From: Telmatospirillum sp.
Lineage (GTDB): Bacteria > Pseudomonadota > Alphaproteobacteria > CACIAM-22H2
Assembly (NCBI GenBank): GCA_020248985.1
Contig: JADCGL010000017.1
Location: 62,001-126,000 of the forward strand
Direction of reading: 5' to 3'
Length of the DNA stretch: 64,000 nucleotides
Below the pieces are notes generated by a model. That model made no database searches. It was not told the origin of the DNA and saw nothing but the letters and a program-made list of their open reading frames with translations. This document shows positions 53,635 to 62,280 of this stretch, piece by piece. The stretch's first letter is position 1; the number at the start of each line of letters is the position of its first letter. The position numbers were made by a program, and so were the translations under genes.

Positions 53635-54027
53635 TCAATTCAGGCGGCCGGGCCGGTCGGGCTGGTCGAGCGAGAAGGCCGGAATCGCGATCTCGAAGGT
53701 TTCGCCCGAATCGGTTTCCATCTGGTAGGTCCCGACCATGAAACCGGACGGGGTCGGCAGCGGCGTGCCGGAGCTGTATTCGAAGGCTTCGCCGGGCTTC
53801 AGCACCGGCTGCTCGCCGACCACACCGGGGCCTTTGACGTCTTTGCGCCGGCCTTGCGCGTCGGTGATGCGCCAATGGCGCGCGCGCAGCTGCACGGTCG
53901 CGGCACTGCCGTTTTCGATGCGGACATGGTAGGCCCACACGAAATGGCCGTCGTTCGGCGACGATTGTTCGTCGAGATAGACCGGTTCGACGGTCACTTT
54001 GATGCCGCGCGTGGTTTCGCTGTACAT
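53635..54027 (-). CDS. apaG: ApaG domain protein
   Basis: A 130-residue protein consisting of one ApaG fold. IKVTVEPVYLDEQSSPNDGHFVWAYHVRIEN, RHWRITDAQGRRKDVKGPGVVGEQPVLKPGEAFEYSSG and GFMVGTYQMETDSGETFEIAIPAFSL follow the family. It is linked to Co/Mg resistance and diadenosine tetraphosphate in enterobacteria, with unclear biochemistry. It lies in a same-direction run metZ-apaG-folE-argE. Confidence 0.93.
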   Translation of the reverse strand: MYSETTRGIKVTVEPVYLDEQSSPNDGHFVWAYHVRIENGSAATVQLRARHWRITDAQGRRKDVKGPGVVGEQPVLKPGEAFEYSSGTPLPTPSGFMVGTYQMETDSGETFEIAIPAFSLDQPDRPGRLN

Positions 54028-54116
54028 CGCTTCCAAGCCGCAGTTCGTTTGGGTAGGGGCAACGAAACTGCAATATAGGCCTCGGATGGGGCCGCGACCA
54101 GCGCGCCGGGCGCAAA

Positions 54117-55361
54117 TCAGCGTTTTTTCCCGCCCTTTGAAGCTTTTGCGGCGGCCGCGAGGCCCTTGGCGAGATCGGCCAGCAGATCGGCCGGATCTTC
54201 GATGCCGACCGACAGACGCAGGCTGCCGGGCCCGATGCGCAGGCGTGCTTTTTCGTCCGCCGGCAGGCGCTGATGCGTGGTCGTGGCCGGATGGCAGATC
54301 AAGCTCTTGGCGTCGCCCAGATTGTTCGAAATCTTGATGAGACGCAGCGCATCGAGCAGCGCAAAGGCCGCCTTCTTGCCGCCCTTGAGATCGAACGCCA
54401 CAAGCGGCCCGCCGCCGGCCATCTGGCGCTTGGCGAGCGCAAATTGCGGATGCGATTTGTGGCCCGGATAGAGCACGCGCGCGACCGGGGCCGCTTTCGC
54501 CAAAAAGTCGGCAACGGCGGCGGCGTTGGCCCCTTGGGCGGCCACTCGCAAGGGCAGAGTCTCGAGCCCCTTCAGCAGCACCCAGGCATTGAAGGCCGAG
54601 AGCGTGGGGCCCGTGTGGCGCAGGAAAGGGACGAGCGTGCCGTCGATCCACGCGCGGCTGCCGAGAACGGCCCCGCCCAGCACGCGGCCCTGGCCGTCGA
54701 TATGCTTGGTCGCCGAATAGACGACGACGTCGGCCCCCAGTTCGAGCGGCTTCTGCAGCATCGGCGTCGCGAACACGTTGTCGACGACGACGCACGCGCC
54801 CGCGCGCTTGGCGAGCTTGGCGACGGCGCGCAGATCCACGAGATCGAGCATCGGGTTCGACGGCGTTTCGAGGAACACGACGTCCGTCTTGACGCCAAGC
54901 GCCTTGCGCCACGCGTCGAGATCGGCGCCGTCGACGAGCACGCTCTCGATGCCCCAGCGCGGCAGCAGTTCGGTCACGATGTAGTGGCACGAGCCGAACA
55001 AAGCGCGCGACGACACGATGCGCATGCCCGCCTTGAGCTGGCAGGCCAGGGCCGCGAAAACGGCGGCCATGCCGCTGGCCGTGCCCTTGCAGGCCTCAGC
55101 CCCTTCGAGGGCGGCAAGGCGCGCTTCGAACATCGCCACGGTCGGATTGCCGAAGCGCGAATAGACGAAACGCGCATCTTCCGGGGCGGTGGGTGTGGCG
55201 AAGGCGCGTTCGGCCTCGGCGGCCGAGCCATAGACGAAGCCCGAGGTCAGGAACATCGCCTCGCTGGTCTCCGACCATTGCGAGCGTTCGCCGCCGCCAT
55301 GCACCAAAGCCGTGCGCGCGCGCCACGCGGGATCGGTCGCAAATTCGTTTTTCTTCGCCAT
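54117..55361 (-). CDS. metZ: O-succinylhomoserine sulfhydrylase
   Basis: A 414-residue Cys/Met-metabolism PLP enzyme. YSRFGNPTVAMFEARLAALEG, SGMAAVF, ETPSNP, VVDNVFATP and the PLP Lys in YSATKHIDGQGRVLGG are intact. It makes homocysteine from O-succinylhomoserine and sulfide. The call metZ over a cystathionine synthase relies on the SAM-II leader and overall similarity. Expression should drop when S-adenosylmethionine is high. Confidence 0.9.
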   Translation of the reverse strand: MAKKNEFATDPAWRARTALVHGGGERSQWSETSEAMFLTSGFVYGSAAEAERAFATPTAPEDARFVYSRFGNPTVAMFEARLAALEGAEACKGTASGMAAVFAALACQLKAGMRIVSSRALFGSCHYIVTELLPRWGIESVLVDGADLDAWRKALGVKTDVVFLETPSNPMLDLVDLRAVAKLAKRAGACVVVDNVFATPMLQKPLELGADVVVYSATKHIDGQGRVLGGAVLGSRAWIDGTLVPFLRHTGPTLSAFNAWVLLKGLETLPLRVAAQGANAAAVADFLAKAAPVARVLYPGHKSHPQFALAKRQMAGGGPLVAFDLKGGKKAAFALLDALRLIKISNNLGDAKSLICHPATTTHQRLPADEKARLRIGPGSLRLSVGIEDPADLLADLAKGLAAAAKASKGGKKR

Positions 55362-55374
55362 CTTTGTCCGCCCT

Positions 55375-55408
55375 CAAAAACAAAAGCCCCGACCTTGGGA
55401 TCGGGGCT
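55375..55408 (-). terminator. Intrinsic terminator in the metZ leader
   Basis: An eight-pair stem AGCCCCGA/TCGGGGCT with an eight-base loop is followed by TTTTGTTTTT. It stands between the SAM-II aptamer and the metZ start, so it probably forms the switch's output. Confidence 0.85.
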
Positions 55409-55435
55409 GTTCGGCGGCACAAGGTGCGATCGAAG

Positions 55436-55500
55436 CGCTCCGACCTTTTAGCGGATTTTTTAACGTGGTCCGCAAGCCGGTCGGCTCAAATCGCCACGAT
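55436..55500 (-). promoter_or_regulatory. SAM-II (metA-type) riboswitch aptamer upstream of metZ
   Basis: The minus strand reads CGTGG...GATTTGAGCCGACCGG, GCTTGCGGACCACG and then TTAAAAAATCCGCTAAAAGG. The CGTGG/CCACG stem, the GATTT loop, the A-rich linker and the GCTAAAA pseudoknot strand match the SAM-II consensus. It is confined mostly to Alphaproteobacteria and precedes methionine genes. It should switch metZ off when bound to S-adenosylmethionine. Confidence 0.92.
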
Positions 55501-55506
55501 ATGGGG

Positions 55507-55535
55507 TGAATAAGCAACGGCAGCCGGATTGTCAA
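55507..55535 (-). promoter_or_regulatory. Sigma-70-type promoter of metZ
   Basis: TTGACA (55535-55530) and TATTCA (55512-55507) are separated by 17 bases. Transcription would begin just before the SAM-II aptamer. Confidence 0.8.
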
Positions 55536-55589
55536 GCCTTTGGCGCGCGGACGAAGCTCGGATGGTAGGCTCGGCGCCGATCGGACAGG

Positions 55590-56612
55590 CTAGACTTCGC
55601 CGTCGCCGAGTGGATCGAGATAAGGGATCTTCGACGGGCGGCGCCCGCGCGATACGATGTCGAGCCGCGCGGCGGCGCGATCGAGCGACAAGCGCAAGTG
55701 GCGCGCCAATGCCTGCGCCGCCTCGCCCACATGCCCTGCCTCCAGCCGCGCCGCGACTTCCAGATGCTCGGGCAGAAACGGTTCCAATGCGTAGAGCTGC
55801 GGCCCCGATTGGTAAAGAAAACTGTGCGCGATCAGCAGCGACCGATAGCCATGCAAGGCGTCGATCATGGTTCGGTTGGGGCAGTAGGACAGCAGCTCGA
55901 CATGCAGTTCGGTTTCGAGACGATCAAGTGCGGGGCCATCGAGCCTGTCGGCGCGCGCGGTCGCGTCTTCGAGATTCGCGCGCAAGCTGCGGATTCGCTC
56001 GTGCGGCAGATGCGGTGCCGCCGCCGCCAGCGCCGCGGGCTCGAGAACGCGGCGCATCTCGTAGAGTTCGGCGATGTATGCGCGCGACAGGCCGGGCGCG
56101 TACCAGCGCGATTTCCCGTCTTTCTTGACCACGCCGAAACGCTGGAGCCGCACCAGCACGTCGCGCGCAACCGTCCGGCTGACGCCGTGATAGCGCGCAA
56201 GATCGCTCTCCACCACACGCCAGGCGCAGAATGCCGAGCGCACAACGATCTCGGTCTCCACCTCTTTGTAGATGCGCTCCCAGCTTGCCGCACTGTTCAA
56301 CACCATCGGCGCCGACGGGGCGCGTCCGGATTTGGGCAATGCAGCCGCATCGATCACAACGTAGCCGCGGCCGGCGGCGTGACGGATGGCACCTGCGGCC
56401 GCAAGCTGTTCCAGGGCATGCCGGACCGGCGCGCGGCTGATGCCGAACTGGGCTGCCGCACGGGACTCGTAAAGGACAGAACCGGGCGCGACGGTGCCGT
56501 CGGCGATCTGGCGGGCCAGGATTTCAAGCACGCGGGCCTGAAGGCGCGGCGCTGCACCCCGCGTCTTCGCCGTTGCCCGTTCCAAACGCTTGCCCGCACT
56601 TCTCGCCATCAT
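55590..56612 (-). CDS. GntR-family regulator with two winged-helix domains and an FCD domain
   Basis: A 340-residue regulator. Residues 24-86 are a GntR winged helix (ESRAAAQFGISRAPVRHALEQLAAAGAI). Residues 111-172 form a second winged-helix-like part (LARYHGVSRTVARDVLVRLQRFGVV). The C-terminal 180-325 is an FCD ligand-binding domain with ELYEMRRVLEPAALAAAA. Ordinary FadR/VanR-type members have about 220-250 residues and one winged helix. The ATG at 56612 overlaps the SDR stop (ATGA); one at 56609 is also possible. It likely controls the neighbouring dehydrogenase and TRAP genes. Confidence 0.88.
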   Translation of the reverse strand: MMARSAGKRLERATAKTRGAAPRLQARVLEILARQIADGTVAPGSVLYESRAAAQFGISRAPVRHALEQLAAAGAIRHAAGRGYVVIDAAALPKSGRAPSAPMVLNSAASWERIYKEVETEIVVRSAFCAWRVVESDLARYHGVSRTVARDVLVRLQRFGVVKKDGKSRWYAPGLSRAYIAELYEMRRVLEPAALAAAAPHLPHERIRSLRANLEDATARADRLDGPALDRLETELHVELLSYCPNRTMIDALHGYRSLLIAHSFLYQSGPQLYALEPFLPEHLEVAARLEAGHVGEAAQALARHLRLSLDRAAARLDIVSRGRRPSKIPYLDPLGDGEV

Positions 56613-57376
56613 ATCCCCGACGCCAGATAGCCACCGTCGACCCGCAGCGTCGCGCCGTTCACGAAACGCGCAGCCGGCGACGCCAGAAACAAGGCCGCCC
56701 CGACCAGCTCGGACACGTCCCCCATTCGCCCCATCGCGCAGCGCCGAATCGCCTCCGCCTTGCGCTCGGGCGGCATTTTGTCGCGATTGAGGTCCGTTAG
56801 GAAGAAGCCTGGTGCGATCGCATTGACCCGCACGCCGCGGCCGCCCCATTCCGCCGCGAGGGTCTGGGTCAATCCGGTTACCGCCCATTTGCTGGCGCAA
56901 TAGGCGGCCGCGAGCGACCAGCCGGAATGCGCGGCCAGCGATGCAATGTTGATGATCGCGCCCGAGCCGCGCGCCGTCATGCGCGCGCCGAACGCCGTGC
57001 AAGCGAAGAACACCGTCTTGACGTTGGTGTCCATGATCGCGTCGTACTCCGCTTCGTCGACGTCCAGCGCCGGCTTGATCGTGGTGGTGCCCTGGCAGTT
57101 GACCAGCACATCGACGGGGCCGTGCTCGCGTTCGGCGCGCTCGGCCAGTGCCCTGGCCGCGTCCGGCGCCCGCAGATCGGCGCTGTAGGCGACCGACGCG
57201 TCGGCCCCAAGTTCGGCGGCGACCGCGTCGAGCCGTTCGCGACCCCGCGCGGCGACCAGCACGCGCGCGCCCGCCGCGCGCATGCCCAACGCGATCGCGC
57301 GCCCGATGCCGCTCGATCCGCCGATCACCATGGCGACGGCGCCGTCCATCGAAAACGCATCCGTTTTGTCCTTCAT
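56609..57376 (-). CDS. SDR-family oxidoreductase (upstream of the GntR gene)
   Basis: A 255-residue short-chain dehydrogenase. The cofactor motif GGSSGIG is at 19-25, LVNCQG is the NNAG-equivalent, and AAYCASKWAV holds the catalytic Tyr and Lys. IAPGFFLTDLN and NGATLRVDGGYLASG end it, like gluconate 5-dehydrogenase or 3-oxoacyl reductase-like members. GGGAGGAAC precedes the ATG at 57376. It is divergent from a second SDR gene across a regulator-like operator and co-transcribed with the regulator. Confidence 0.88.
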   Translation of the reverse strand: MKDKTDAFSMDGAVAMVIGGSSGIGRAIALGMRAAGARVLVAARGRERLDAVAAELGADASVAYSADLRAPDAARALAERAEREHGPVDVLVNCQGTTTIKPALDVDEAEYDAIMDTNVKTVFFACTAFGARMTARGSGAIINIASLAAHSGWSLAAAYCASKWAVTGLTQTLAAEWGGRGVRVNAIAPGFFLTDLNRDKMPPERKAEAIRRCAMGRMGDVSELVGAALFLASPAARFVNGATLRVDGGYLASGI

Positions 57377-57414
57377 TGCATCGTTCCTCCCGAGCGGCGC
57401 CCGTCCGAATTCGA

Positions 57415-57447
57415 TTGGCAGGCCAATAATGTTTAGTGTATACGATA
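57415..57447 (+). promoter_or_regulatory. Probable promoter with GntR/FCD-type operator TAgtGTATACgaTA
   Basis: TTGGCA at 57415-57420 and TATACG at 57439-57444 are 18 bases apart and would transcribe the rightward catabolic operon. The -10 region lies in an imperfect palindrome at 57434-57447 centred on GTATAC. FCD-type GntR regulators often bind such GTATAC-centred sites, so this is the best candidate operator for the regulator encoded nearby. Confidence 0.55.
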
Positions 57448-57506
57448 GACATAATGCCTTGGAAGCCTGTCGCGGGCCATCCAAGGGGCGAACGGAGGAA
57501 ACCCAC

Positions 57507-58250
57507 GTGGCCGGCCGACTGTCGGGCAAAACTGCTTTCGTTACCGGTGCCGGACAGGGCATTGGCCGCGCCGTCGCGCTTGCCTATGCGCGCGAGGGCG
57601 CCAGCGTCGTCGCCGCAAGCCGATCGGGCGAAAAGCTCGCCGATCTGCCTGCCATTGAACCGGCGATCCGCGTTTGGACGCTGGACGTGACCGATCGCGC
57701 GGCGCTGCACGATGCGCTGGCGGGGGCCGAGCCGGTCGACATTCTGTTCAACGGTGTGGGCTGGGTGCATTCCGGATCGATCCTCGCCTGCGACGAGGAC
57801 GATTGGGCCCGCAGCTTCGAGATCAACGTGACGTCGATGTACCGCGCCATTCGCGCCGTTCTGCCCGGCATGGTCGCGCGCGGCCGCGGCGCCATCGTCA
57901 ACGTCGCTTCTGTCGCCTCCAGCATTTCAGGCGTGGCGGAGCGCGCCGCCTACGGCGCCAGCAAGGCCGCCGTGATCGGCCTCACGAAGGCCGTCGCGCG
58001 CGACGCGATCGCAAGCGGCGTGCGCTGCAACGCGCTGTGTCCGGGAACCACGCGCACCGCGTCGCTCGAAGAGCGCATCGCGCGCGCTGCGGATCCGGAG
58101 GCCCAGCGCCGCGCCTTCGTGGCGCGCCAGCCGATGGGGCGCCTCGGCACGGTCGATGAAATGGCCGAGGCGGCCGTGTTTCTCGCCGACGATTCGGTCC
58201 GCTTCATGTCCGGCACGGTCCTGGTGGTCGACGGAGGACAGACGATATGA
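57507..58250 (+). CDS. SDR-family oxidoreductase (first gene of the rightward catabolic operon)
   Basis: A 247-residue short-chain dehydrogenase. The cofactor motif TGAGQGIG is at 13-20; ILFNGVGWVHSGSIL replaces the usual NNAG, and AAYGASKAAVIG holds the catalytic Tyr and Lys. The start is a GTG; GGAGGAAA stands seven bases before it, and no ATG fits. This resembles 2-keto-3-deoxy-L-fuconate or 3-hydroxyacid dehydrogenases, but the substrate is unknown. It overlaps the next gene by four bases. Confidence 0.87.
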   Translation: MAGRLSGKTAFVTGAGQGIGRAVALAYAREGASVVAASRSGEKLADLPAIEPAIRVWTLDVTDRAALHDALAGAEPVDILFNGVGWVHSGSILACDEDDWARSFEINVTSMYRAIRAVLPGMVARGRGAIVNVASVASSISGVAERAAYGASKAAVIGLTKAVARDAIASGVRCNALCPGTTRTASLEERIARAADPEAQRRAFVARQPMGRLGTVDEMAEAAVFLADDSVRFMSGTVLVVDGGQTI

Positions 58251-59362
58251 ACGCTTCGGCCGATCGCGCCGCAGCCGATGCGGACGCACTGGCGAAGTTC
58301 AGCCGCGCCGTTCTGCGCGCCGCCGGTGCCGATTCGGCCACCGCTGCCGCAGCCACCCGCGCGATGATGCACGCCTCGCAGCTGGGAATCGATAGTCACG
58401 GCATCCGGCTGCTGGGCCACTATGTTCGCGCGATCGAAGGCGGCCGCGTGAAAGGACGCCCGCGGCTACGCTTTGCGCGGAGCAAAGGTGCCGTGGCGAT
58501 GCTCGACGCCGGGCACGCGCATGGCGCGCTCGCCGCCTATCGCGCGATGGCGCGCGCGACGGCAATGGCCGCGCGCCACGGAATCGGCGCGGTCGGGATC
58601 GCAAACTCCTCCCATTTCGGCGCCGCCGGCGCCTACGCGCTGGCCGCCGCCGAAGAAGGCTATATCGGAATTGCGGTCTGCAACTCGGACGCGTTCGTGC
58701 GTCTGCACGGCGGCGCCGCGCGCTTCCACGGCACCAACCCGATCGCCGCCGCATGCCCTGTGGCCGGCGCGCAGCCCTGGCTGCTCGACATGGCGACCAG
58801 CGCCATTCCCTACAACCGGGTCCAGCTCTATCGCAGTCTTGGACGGGCGCTGCCCGCCGGAACCGCATCCGACCTGCACGGCGCCGATACGCGCGCGCCG
58901 GAAGACGCCGCGATGCTGGCGCCGCTGGGCGCTGCATTCGGTTTCAAAGGGGCAGGCCTCGCAGGCCTTGTCGAGATACTGAGCGCCGTCCTCACCGGCA
59001 TGCGCTTGAGCTACGAAATCCTGCCGATGGGCGGCCCGGACATGCGCACGCCCCGGCGTATGGGCGCGTTCGTTCTGGCGATCGATCCGCGCGCGTTCCT
59101 GCCGGGCGAGGCTTTTGCCACGCGCATGGCGGGCTATCTGCGCAAGCTGCGCCGGTCGCCGGCCGTATCCGGCGATGCGGTGATGGCGCCGGGCGACCGC
59201 GAATGGCGGCAAGCTGCCCTGCGCAGCGCCGCCGGCATCCCGATCGATCCGGCGACGCGCGAAGAGTTCGCGCGTCTGTCCGAAACCTACGACGTGCCGG
59301 CGCCGTCGCTGCGAAAGCCGCCGAAAACCGGAAACCTCAGAAAAGAAAGGAATGGGAGATGA
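58247..59362 (+). CDS. Ldh_2 (malate/L-lactate/ureidoglycolate type) family dehydrogenase
   Basis: A 371-residue NAD(P)-dependent oxidoreductase of the Ldh_2 family. SQLGIDSHGIRLLGHYV with the catalytic His near residue 52, VGIANSSHFGAAGAYA, GTNPIAAACP and LGAAFGFKGAGLAGLVEIL are family blocks. Members reduce or oxidise 2-hydroxy/2-oxo acids such as malate, sulfolactate or 2,3-diketogulonate. It overlaps SDR and TRAP binding-protein genes by four bases each. Confidence 0.9.
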   Translation: MNASADRAAADADALAKFSRAVLRAAGADSATAAAATRAMMHASQLGIDSHGIRLLGHYVRAIEGGRVKGRPRLRFARSKGAVAMLDAGHAHGALAAYRAMARATAMAARHGIGAVGIANSSHFGAAGAYALAAAEEGYIGIAVCNSDAFVRLHGGAARFHGTNPIAAACPVAGAQPWLLDMATSAIPYNRVQLYRSLGRALPAGTASDLHGADTRAPEDAAMLAPLGAAFGFKGAGLAGLVEILSAVLTGMRLSYEILPMGGPDMRTPRRMGAFVLAIDPRAFLPGEAFATRMAGYLRKLRRSPAVSGDAVMAPGDREWRQAALRSAAGIPIDPATREEFARLSETYDVPAPSLRKPPKTGNLRKERNGR

Positions 59363-60381
59363 ACCGTCTTGCCAAACTTGCGTCTTTTGCATGCATAGCG
59401 GTGGGCGTCGGTGCGCTCGCCCCGACAAGCGTCCACGCGACCGAGTCGGCGCAACTGCTCGCACAGGCCTCGCCGACCGTGACACTGCGTTTCAGCCATG
59501 TGCTGGGTCCGCGCGAGCCCTTCCACGAGGGCTTCCTTGCGTGGGCGCGCGCGGTCGAACAACGCACCAATGGCGGCCTCAAGATGGAAGTCTTCCACAG
59601 CTCGTCGCTGGGCCGCGAAGAAGACATCATCGAACAGCTGCGCCAGGGCGCCAATCTCGGGCAGAACACCGATGCGGCGCGTCTGGGCAACTACGTGCCT
59701 CAGATTGCAGTCGTCAACGGCCCGTATTTCGCCGCGACCGCCGAAGACATCGAGCGCGCCGCGCGAACGCCGAGCCTGCAGCGCTGGCAGGCCGAGCTGG
59801 CCGAACGCCACGGCCTCAAGGTCGTGTGCTTCAACTGGGTGCAAGGCGCGCGGCACTTCTTCACGAACAAGCCGATCCGCCGACCCGAAGACCTGCGCGG
59901 ACAGCGCGTGCGCACGCCGCCCGCGCCGATCTGGCAGGAATCCGTCCGCGCGCTGGGTGCTGCCCCCGTCGCGATGGCCTTCAGCGAAATGTACCCGGCC
60001 CTGCAGCAGCGCGCGATCGACGGAGTCGAACTCGTCTACAACAACATTCCGGCGGGCCGCTTCCACGAGGTTCTGCGCTACGCCAACGAGTCGCGGCACA
60101 TTCTTCTGGCCAATTTCCAGGTCGTCGGCACCCGCTTCTTCAATTCGCTGCCGCCCGCCTACCAGACGGCGCTGGTCGAAGAATGCGAGCGTGCAGGTGC
60201 CGCCACGTCGCGGCGCATCCAGGAACTCGAAGGCGAAGTGAAGGCCGATCTGCGCCGCCGCGGCATGACGATCGTCGAAGACGTCGACCATGCCGCGTTC
60301 CAGGAGGCCGGCAAGCGCGCCTACCAAGCGCTCAATCTGACAGAGGCCAAAGCCGCGATCGACCGCGAAATGGGTCGCTGA
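59359..60381 (+). CDS. dctP: TRAP transporter solute-binding protein DctP
   Basis: A 340-residue DctP-type periplasmic binding protein with a signal peptide ending near TSVHA. LRFSHVLGPREPFHEGFLAWARAVEQRTNGGLKMEVF and the ligand Arg region in LRGQRVRTPPAPIWQESVRALGAAPVAMAFSEMYPALQQRAIDGVE are typical. Such proteins bind carboxylates such as sugar acids or keto acids. It shares ATGA with the Ldh-family gene. Confidence 0.92.
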   Translation: MNRLAKLASFACIAVGVGALAPTSVHATESAQLLAQASPTVTLRFSHVLGPREPFHEGFLAWARAVEQRTNGGLKMEVFHSSSLGREEDIIEQLRQGANLGQNTDAARLGNYVPQIAVVNGPYFAATAEDIERAARTPSLQRWQAELAERHGLKVVCFNWVQGARHFFTNKPIRRPEDLRGQRVRTPPAPIWQESVRALGAAPVAMAFSEMYPALQQRAIDGVELVYNNIPAGRFHEVLRYANESRHILLANFQVVGTRFFNSLPPAYQTALVEECERAGAATSRRIQELEGEVKADLRRRGMTIVEDVDHAAFQEAGKRAYQALNLTEAKAAIDREMGR

Positions 60382-60430
60382 AAACGCGGGCCGCGCACGC
60401 CTCGACACGCCAGACCAAGGATCTGCATCC

Positions 60431-60922
60431 ATGGAAAACAGAAGCATCTACGCCAGGATCTGCGTGGCCGAGGCGGCGTTGGCAGCCGTCTGCCTCGTCG
60501 CAATGGTGGCATTGGTCATGACGGGCGCCATTGCGCGATTTCTCGAGAATCCGCTGAACTGGACGGCGGATTTTGCGACGTTCTTCTTCGCCTGGGCGGT
60601 CTTCCTGAGCGCGGACGTCGCATGGCGCAACGGAAACCTCATGGCGTTCGACCTGTTCACGGCGTCCCTGTCGCCGCGGATCAGAAGGGCGGTTGCGTTG
60701 GCCAATCTGGCGATCATCGCGGTGTTTCTCGCATACGTCGCGGTGGCAGGCCTCTGGCTCTCCTGGATCAGCCGCGCGCGCAGCTTCCAGGGGATTCCGG
60801 AGATCAGCTATTCGGTCGTCACCCTCAGCCTGCCGGTCGGCGCAGCTTTGCTGCTTGCGACGACGGTTCTGAAGTTCCGCGACGCCTTGGCCGCGCCCGT
60901 CGCCGACCCGCAGCCGCAATAG
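60431..60922 (+). CDS. dctQ: TRAP transporter small permease DctQ
   Basis: A 163-residue protein with four membrane segments. NPLNWTADFATFFFAWAVFLSADVAWRNGNLMAFDLF matches the DctQ core. It is the small membrane subunit that pairs with DctM. It lies 49 bases after dctP. Confidence 0.9.
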   Translation: MENRSIYARICVAEAALAAVCLVAMVALVMTGAIARFLENPLNWTADFATFFFAWAVFLSADVAWRNGNLMAFDLFTASLSPRIRRAVALANLAIIAVFLAYVAVAGLWLSWISRARSFQGIPEISYSVVTLSLPVGAALLLATTVLKFRDALAAPVADPQPQ

Positions 60923-60932
60923 GGGAAGCGCC

Positions 60933-62213
60933 ATGCTTGTCGTCACAATCGTCTTCGGCGTGTTCGTCGTTCTTGGCATGCCGATCGCTTTCGCGATCGG
61001 CGTTTCGGGGGCCGTGTTTTTCCTGCTGAATCCCGATCTGCCCTTCACCATTCCCGTGCAGCTCGGCGTCTCCCAGACCCAGAATTTCGCGCTGCTGGCC
61101 ATCCCGCTGTTCATTCTGGCCGGAAACCTCATGAATTTCTCCGGCATCACGGAGAAGCTGCTGAACCTCGCCTCGGTGGTTTCGGGGCGTTTGCGCGGCG
61201 GACTCGCGCAGGTAACCATCGCGCTTTCCGCGTTTATGGGCGGCGTCTCGGGCTCCGCCATCGCCGACGCGGCGATGCAGTCGCGGATGCTCGGGCCCGA
61301 GATGCTGCGCCGCGGCGTGAGCAGGGGCTACGCAGCCGGCATCCTCTCCTACAGTTCGATTCTCACGCCGATCATTCCGCCGGGCATCGGATTCATCATC
61401 TACGGCACGATCGGACAGGTTTCGATCGGCCGACTCTTCGCGGCGGGGTTCGTGCCGGCAGCCTTGCTGTGGATCGCCTTGTCGACGGCGGTCGCGATCA
61501 CGGCGCGTCGGCGCGGCTACCCGCCAGAACGCGACAAAGCCCCGAGCCTTGACGAAACCGTCAGCGCCATTCGCGGCGGCGCATGGGCTCTGATGTTTCC
61601 GATTCTGCTTCTTGCGGGGCTGCGGACGGGGATATTCACGCCGTCGGAGATCGGCGCCGTGGCGGTCGTCTACGCGCTGTTTGTCGGCGTCGTCGTGCAT
61701 CGGCGCATGGGGCGTCGCGAAATCGCGGATTCCCTCGAAGGCAGCGTCGGGGACGTCGGCAGCACGATGTTCCTGATCGCGCTGTCCGCCATCTTCGCCT
61801 ACGGCATCGTGTACGAACGCGTGCCGGACACGATCTCCGCCGCGATGCTCGACACGCAGTTCGGGCTCGACGGCGTCATGCTGATGATCGTGGTTTTCCT
61901 TCTGGTCGCCGGCTTCTTCATCGACGCGACGGTGCTGATTATTCTGCTGACGCCGATCTTCCTGCCGTTGATCCTCGATTTGGGCGGCGATCCCGTGCAT
62001 TTCGGCGTGGTGTTCATCGTCGCTGCGACGATCGGGAACTTCACCCCACCGGTCGGGGCAGCCATGTACGCGGTTTGCGCGATCCTGAAATGTCCGATCG
62101 CGGAATACACGCGCGAATCCATGCCATTTTTTCTCGCCGTCGCACTTGCGACGGTCGCGCTGATCTACATACCGGAGCTGGTTCTCTTTCTGCCCGATCT
62201 GGTCTTCGGGTAG
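60933..62213 (+). CDS. dctM: TRAP transporter large permease DctM
   Basis: A 426-residue protein with about 12 membrane segments. GMPIAFAIGVSGAVFFL, MGGVSGSAIADAAMQSRMLGPEM, YAAGILSYSSILTPIIPPGIGFIIYG and FIDATVLIILLTPIFLPLILDLGGDPVHFGVVFIVAATIGNFTPPVGAAMYAVC are DctM hallmarks. It uses a sodium gradient to import the ligand of DctP. It starts ten bases after dctQ and ends the operon. Confidence 0.94.
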   Translation: MLVVTIVFGVFVVLGMPIAFAIGVSGAVFFLLNPDLPFTIPVQLGVSQTQNFALLAIPLFILAGNLMNFSGITEKLLNLASVVSGRLRGGLAQVTIALSAFMGGVSGSAIADAAMQSRMLGPEMLRRGVSRGYAAGILSYSSILTPIIPPGIGFIIYGTIGQVSIGRLFAAGFVPAALLWIALSTAVAITARRRGYPPERDKAPSLDETVSAIRGGAWALMFPILLLAGLRTGIFTPSEIGAVAVVYALFVGVVVHRRMGRREIADSLEGSVGDVGSTMFLIALSAIFAYGIVYERVPDTISAAMLDTQFGLDGVMLMIVVFLLVAGFFIDATVLIILLTPIFLPLILDLGGDPVHFGVVFIVAATIGNFTPPVGAAMYAVCAILKCPIAEYTRESMPFFLAVALATVALIYIPELVLFLPDLVFG

Positions 62214-62232
62214 GTGCGGCAGCGGTCGACAC

Positions 62233-62261
62233 TTGAGCCGCGCAAGGGAACACGCTAAAAC
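62233..62261 (+). promoter_or_regulatory. Promoter of tRNA-Gly
   Basis: TTGAGC at 62233-62238 and TAAAAC at 62256-62261 are separated by 17 bases, and the tRNA begins 20 bases after. Confidence 0.6.
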
Positions 62262-62280
62262 GCATCGGTCTCGGCGCGAT

